A stretch of DNA of 5,928 nucleotides from Gammaproteobacteria bacterium (lineage in GTDB: Bacteria > Pseudomonadota > Gammaproteobacteria > Steroidobacterales > Steroidobacteraceae). This document shows, piece by piece, positions 3,752-5,928 of this stretch. A model generated the notes under the pieces. The model ran no database searches. It was not told where the DNA came from and was given only the letters and a program-made list of their open reading frames with translations. How positions within the stretch are numbered: position 1 is the first letter of the stretch; each line of letters starts with the position of its first letter. The stretch is from positions 1-5,928 of the forward strand of contig JAFAVO010000084.1 in assembly GCA_019242385.1 (NCBI GenBank), written 5' to 3'. The translations under genes and the position numbers were made by a program.

Positions 3752-5928
3752 GTGGGTGATAGCGCAGATGAGCCAGCTGTCGCGCCGGCCGCAGGGGCCG
3801 GCGGCACCGCGGGGCGCGGCCCCGCCCCCCAGCTGCGCCTCGCCTGCCTTGCGCTCACCGTGGCACTCGCACTCACGCTTCTGCTGCTCGCCGCGTACGA
3901 GCTCGCCGCAGCCCGTGTGCCCCAGCACCGCGCGGCACTCGAGGAGCTGATTCACCGTCAGACCGGCCTCGAGGTCCGCTTCGCAGCGCTCGCGCTGCGC
4001 TGGGGGTGGTACGGCCCGGAAGCGCTATTCCAGGACGTGGAGCTTTCCGAGCGGCAGGCCGTGCTGCTGCGGGCGCACAGGCTGATCGTCAGCCTCGACG
4101 CGTGGCGCATGCTGCGCAGCGGCCACCTGGAAGCGCGGCGCATCACACTCGAGGATCCGGTCATCGATCTCACCGGCGAGGCGCGCCCCACCAACATTCC
4201 TGCACCCCGCAGCGCATTGCCGGCGCACGACGCCGGGACGCGGTTGCTCGCGCGCTGGCGTGGCGGAGAGATCGACATCTCCGGAGGTACCCTGCGCACG
4301 GGCGTGCCCGGCGGCAGCGATGCGGTGACTTTTGGCATAGCGCGGGCGCAGCTGCGCCGGGTGGATAGTCACTGGAGTGCGGAGGCGGAGGTCGTGCTTC
4401 CGCAGTCCCTGGGCGCCAACCTGCACCTGACGCTGGAGTGGCGCAGCAGAGCCGACCTGAGCGAGATCTCCAGCGCCACCGTGAGCCTCGAAGGTCACCA
4501 CCTCGATCTCGCGGCCTGCGCGTCGGTGTTGGGAGTCGCGGGCCGCAGCGCAAGCCCGCGCTCCGGAACGGCGGAACTGCAGCTGCAGGCCGCATTCGTC
4601 CAGGGCCGGCTGCAGAGAGCGACGGGACATCTGGCAGCAGAATCATTGAGGTGGGAAGCAACTCCCGGTCCCAACAGGGGAGCATCGCTCGAGCGGCTGC
4701 GCGGCAACTGGCAGCTGCGCCAGCGAGCCGGAAGATGGCATCTCGATGTCGATGGGCTCGAGCTCGAGACTGGCGTGCGCAGGCAGGGCTCGCTCGCGGC
4801 CGATTTCAGCGCGGACGGTGCACTGGTGCGCGCTCAGGCGCGGCATATCGGGCTCGCACCGCTGCTCCGGCTGGTGCACGGTTATGTTCCACAGCCGCTC
4901 TCCTCTCTCGCTCTCACGGGCGAGGCCACCGAGCTCAGCTTCGACTGGAACTCGCAGCGCGAGCCGGGCGCGCGCCTCGCGGTATTTGCACAGCTTCAGG
5001 ACCTGAGCGTCATGAATGCTGCCGGGGACACCGGGCTCACTGGACTGTCTGGCCGAGCATCTGCGCAGGAGAGCTCGCTCATGCTCGCGCTTGGGGGCCA
5101 CGGGGTACGGCTCGCGCGCGCTGGCGCCGCGCCGCTCGAGGATCTCGAGATCGAGGCGCAGGTCAACGGCGCGGCGAGTCCCGCCGGTACCTGGCAGCTT
5201 CAGACCCAGGAGCTTCACGTCCATCGAGCAGGACTGAACCTCAGCGCGAGCGGCGCGATCAGCCTTCCCGCGACCAGCTCGCCACTCCTCGATCTGCGCC
5301 TCGCCGTGAAAGACACGGACGCTGCGGTGCTCAGCAACATTCTGGGCCCCGACGCCAACACGGCCTGGGGCGGCACCCCCGCTGCGCTCGCCGGCGGTCA
5401 CATCGAGAGCGCGCAGGTCCTGTGGCGAGGCCGGGCGAGTGTGCCTCCATGGAGCGGTGCGACACATTTCACCGGCTCGCTCGTTTTACGCGGTGCGACC
5501 CTGCGCGAGGGTCCGAGCTGGCCCGAGCTGGCCGATCTCTCGGCCCACATCGACTGGCGCGGTCCGCATTTTCACGCACTGATCGATCGGGGACGCGTGC
5601 AGGGCTTCATCCTCAGCGAGGCGCGCTCGGACTGGGATGCGCGCGCGGGCCACGGCCTCGACTTCGCAGGCCGCCTCGAGGGGGATGCACAGCAATTGAT
5701 CGTCTGGCTGCGGTCGCAGCCGGAGGCGGCCGCGTGGGCGCCCGGGCTCGCGCACCTCGGCCTGCGCGGCCACGCCGTGCTCGATCTCGAGCTCGCATTG
5801 CCGGTCACTCCGCGGATGCAGGGTGATCCTGCCGTGCCGCGGGTGCGCATCGCCGCGTTGCTGGATGGGGTCGAGTTGCATCCCGTGCCCGGTCTTCCGC
5901 CGCTCGAGGCACTTCGCGGCACACTCGC
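3752..5928 (+). CDS. yhdP: YhdP family AsmA-like inner-membrane protein, C-terminus beyond window
   Basis: YhdP is one of the large AsmA-like proteins that, with TamB and YdbH, carries phospholipids from the inner to the outer membrane in Gram-negative bacteria. The frame is open from 3713 to the window end; 725 codons from GTG 3752 are present, against about 1,270 in E. coli. Residues 1-27 are an Ala/Gly/Pro-rich cytoplasmic leader. Residues 30-49 form one transmembrane helix (TVALALTLLLLAAY core). A long periplasmic region of alternating beta-strand pattern follows. The family's N-terminal RWGWYGPEALFQDVEL-type motif is at 83-98, a DLSV...GLSG segment at 417-434, and a LEALRGTL strand at 718-725. 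I translated the whole stretch without finding a frameshift. The start must be non-ATG: the first in-frame ATG is residue 120, after the membrane helix. GTG 3752 is preferred, but TTG 3749 fits the GAGG spacing slightly better. In related genomes tldD often follows. Confidence 0.92.
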   Translation, partial: MGDSADEPAVAPAAGAGGTAGRGPAPQLRLACLALTVALALTLLLLAAYELAAARVPQHRAALEELIHRQTGLEVRFAALALRWGWYGPEALFQDVELSERQAVLLRAHRLIVSLDAWRMLRSGHLEARRITLEDPVIDLTGEARPTNIPAPRSALPAHDAGTRLLARWRGGEIDISGGTLRTGVPGGSDAVTFGIARAQLRRVDSHWSAEAEVVLPQSLGANLHLTLEWRSRADLSEISSATVSLEGHHLDLAACASVLGVAGRSASPRSGTAELQLQAAFVQGRLQRATGHLAAESLRWEATPGPNRGASLERLRGNWQLRQRAGRWHLDVDGLELETGVRRQGSLAADFSADGALVRAQARHIGLAPLLRLVHGYVPQPLSSLALTGEATELSFDWNSQREPGARLAVFAQLQDLSVMNAAGDTGLTGLSGRASAQESSLMLALGGHGVRLARAGAAPLEDLEIEAQVNGAASPAGTWQLQTQELHVHRAGLNLSASGAISLPATSSPLLDLRLAVKDTDAAVLSNILGPDANTAWGGTPAALAGGHIESAQVLWRGRASVPPWSGATHFTGSLVLRGATLREGPSWPELADLSAHIDWRGPHFHALIDRGRVQGFILSEARSDWDARAGHGLDFAGRLEGDAQQLIVWLRSQPEAAAWAPGLAHLGLRGHAVLDLELALPVTPRMQGDPAVPRVRIAALLDGVELHPVPGLPPLEALRGTL
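3783..3825 (+). repeat. Two adjacent GC hairpins in the first codons of yhdP
   Basis: CGCCGGCC (3783-3790) pairs perfectly with GGCCGGCG (3796-3803) over a five-base loop. GCGGGGC (3809-3815) then pairs with GCCCCGC (3819-3825) over a three-base loop. Both lie in codons for the low-complexity cytoplasmic leader of YhdP, about 30-75 bases after its start. No T-run follows, so they are not intrinsic terminators. They could slow initiation or early elongation, or merely reflect GC-rich Ala/Gly/Pro codons. Confidence 0.5.

Noticed and set aside
3833..3847. Possible lipobox (Cys at YhdP residue 32)
   Set aside because: The residues before the Cys are Arg-Leu-Ala and it lies at the start of the hydrophobic stretch, not its end, so it does not fit a signal peptidase II site.
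3756..3950. Small + strand open frame starting just after rng
   Set aside because: It overlaps the yhdP leader and membrane helix in another frame. The yhdP frame gives a transmembrane segment and family motifs, whereas this one gives Pro/Ser/Arg-rich sequence.
4643..5467. A 274-codon open frame on the minus strand opposite yhdP
   Set aside because: Long antisense open frames are expected in GC-rich coding DNA. The translation has no recognisable domain and no convincing ribosome-binding site.
4438..5826. A 462-codon + strand open frame inside yhdP
   Set aside because: It is the +1-type shadow of yhdP: very rich in Arg, Ala and Gly, without recognisable motifs. The overlapping YhdP frame reads through cleanly with family motifs.

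Overview
The window is a GC-rich (roughly two-thirds G+C by eye), densely packed bacterial chromosome segment with every gene on the + strand. The order is [end of an upstream gene] - nadD - rsfS - rlmH - maf - rng - yhdP (cut by the window end). The proteins resemble gammaproteobacterial families throughout. To my knowledge, joining the nadD-rsfS-rlmH block directly to a maf-rng-yhdP block is typical of Xanthomonadales/Nevskiales-like gammaproteobacteria. In Escherichia coli and Pseudomonas these are two separate loci, and rlmH is followed by mrdA. The lineage is an inference from gene order, base composition and protein similarity; no rRNA or other taxonomic marker is present.

Layout: bases 1-18 look like the last five codons and stop of an upstream gene (holA would be expected, but this cannot be proved). 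nadD (26-682) makes the deamido-NAD precursor. After a 30-base gap comes rsfS (713-1138), the ribosome silencing factor. Nine bases later comes rlmH (1148-1615), the 23S rRNA pseudouridine-1915 N3-methyltransferase. maf/yhdE (1615-2235) overlaps the rlmH stop by one base (TGATG). rng (2232-3737), RNase G, overlaps the maf stop by four bases (ATGA). yhdP (3752-5928+) follows 14 bases after rng, probably from a GTG start, and codes for a large inner-membrane-anchored AsmA-like protein; about 725 codons are present and the C-terminus lies beyond the window.

The overlaps and short gaps indicate a single, translationally coupled transcription unit. No promoter, Rho-independent terminator, RNA gene, mobile element or CRISPR array is visible, and no gap exceeds 30 bases. 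Functionally, RsfS, RlmH and RNase G all act on the ribosome or its rRNA. NadD supplies NAD, Maf removes non-canonical nucleotides, and YhdP belongs to envelope lipid transport.

I found no undescribed system: this is a conserved housekeeping operon with intact catalytic motifs. The points worth a second look are small. They are a Gly/Ala repeat insertion in RNase G, a hairpin covering the probable yhdP ribosome-binding site, a missing ATG start for yhdP, strong GC hairpins at two gene ends, basic tails on RsfS, and a marked CTC-GAG codon-pair preference.
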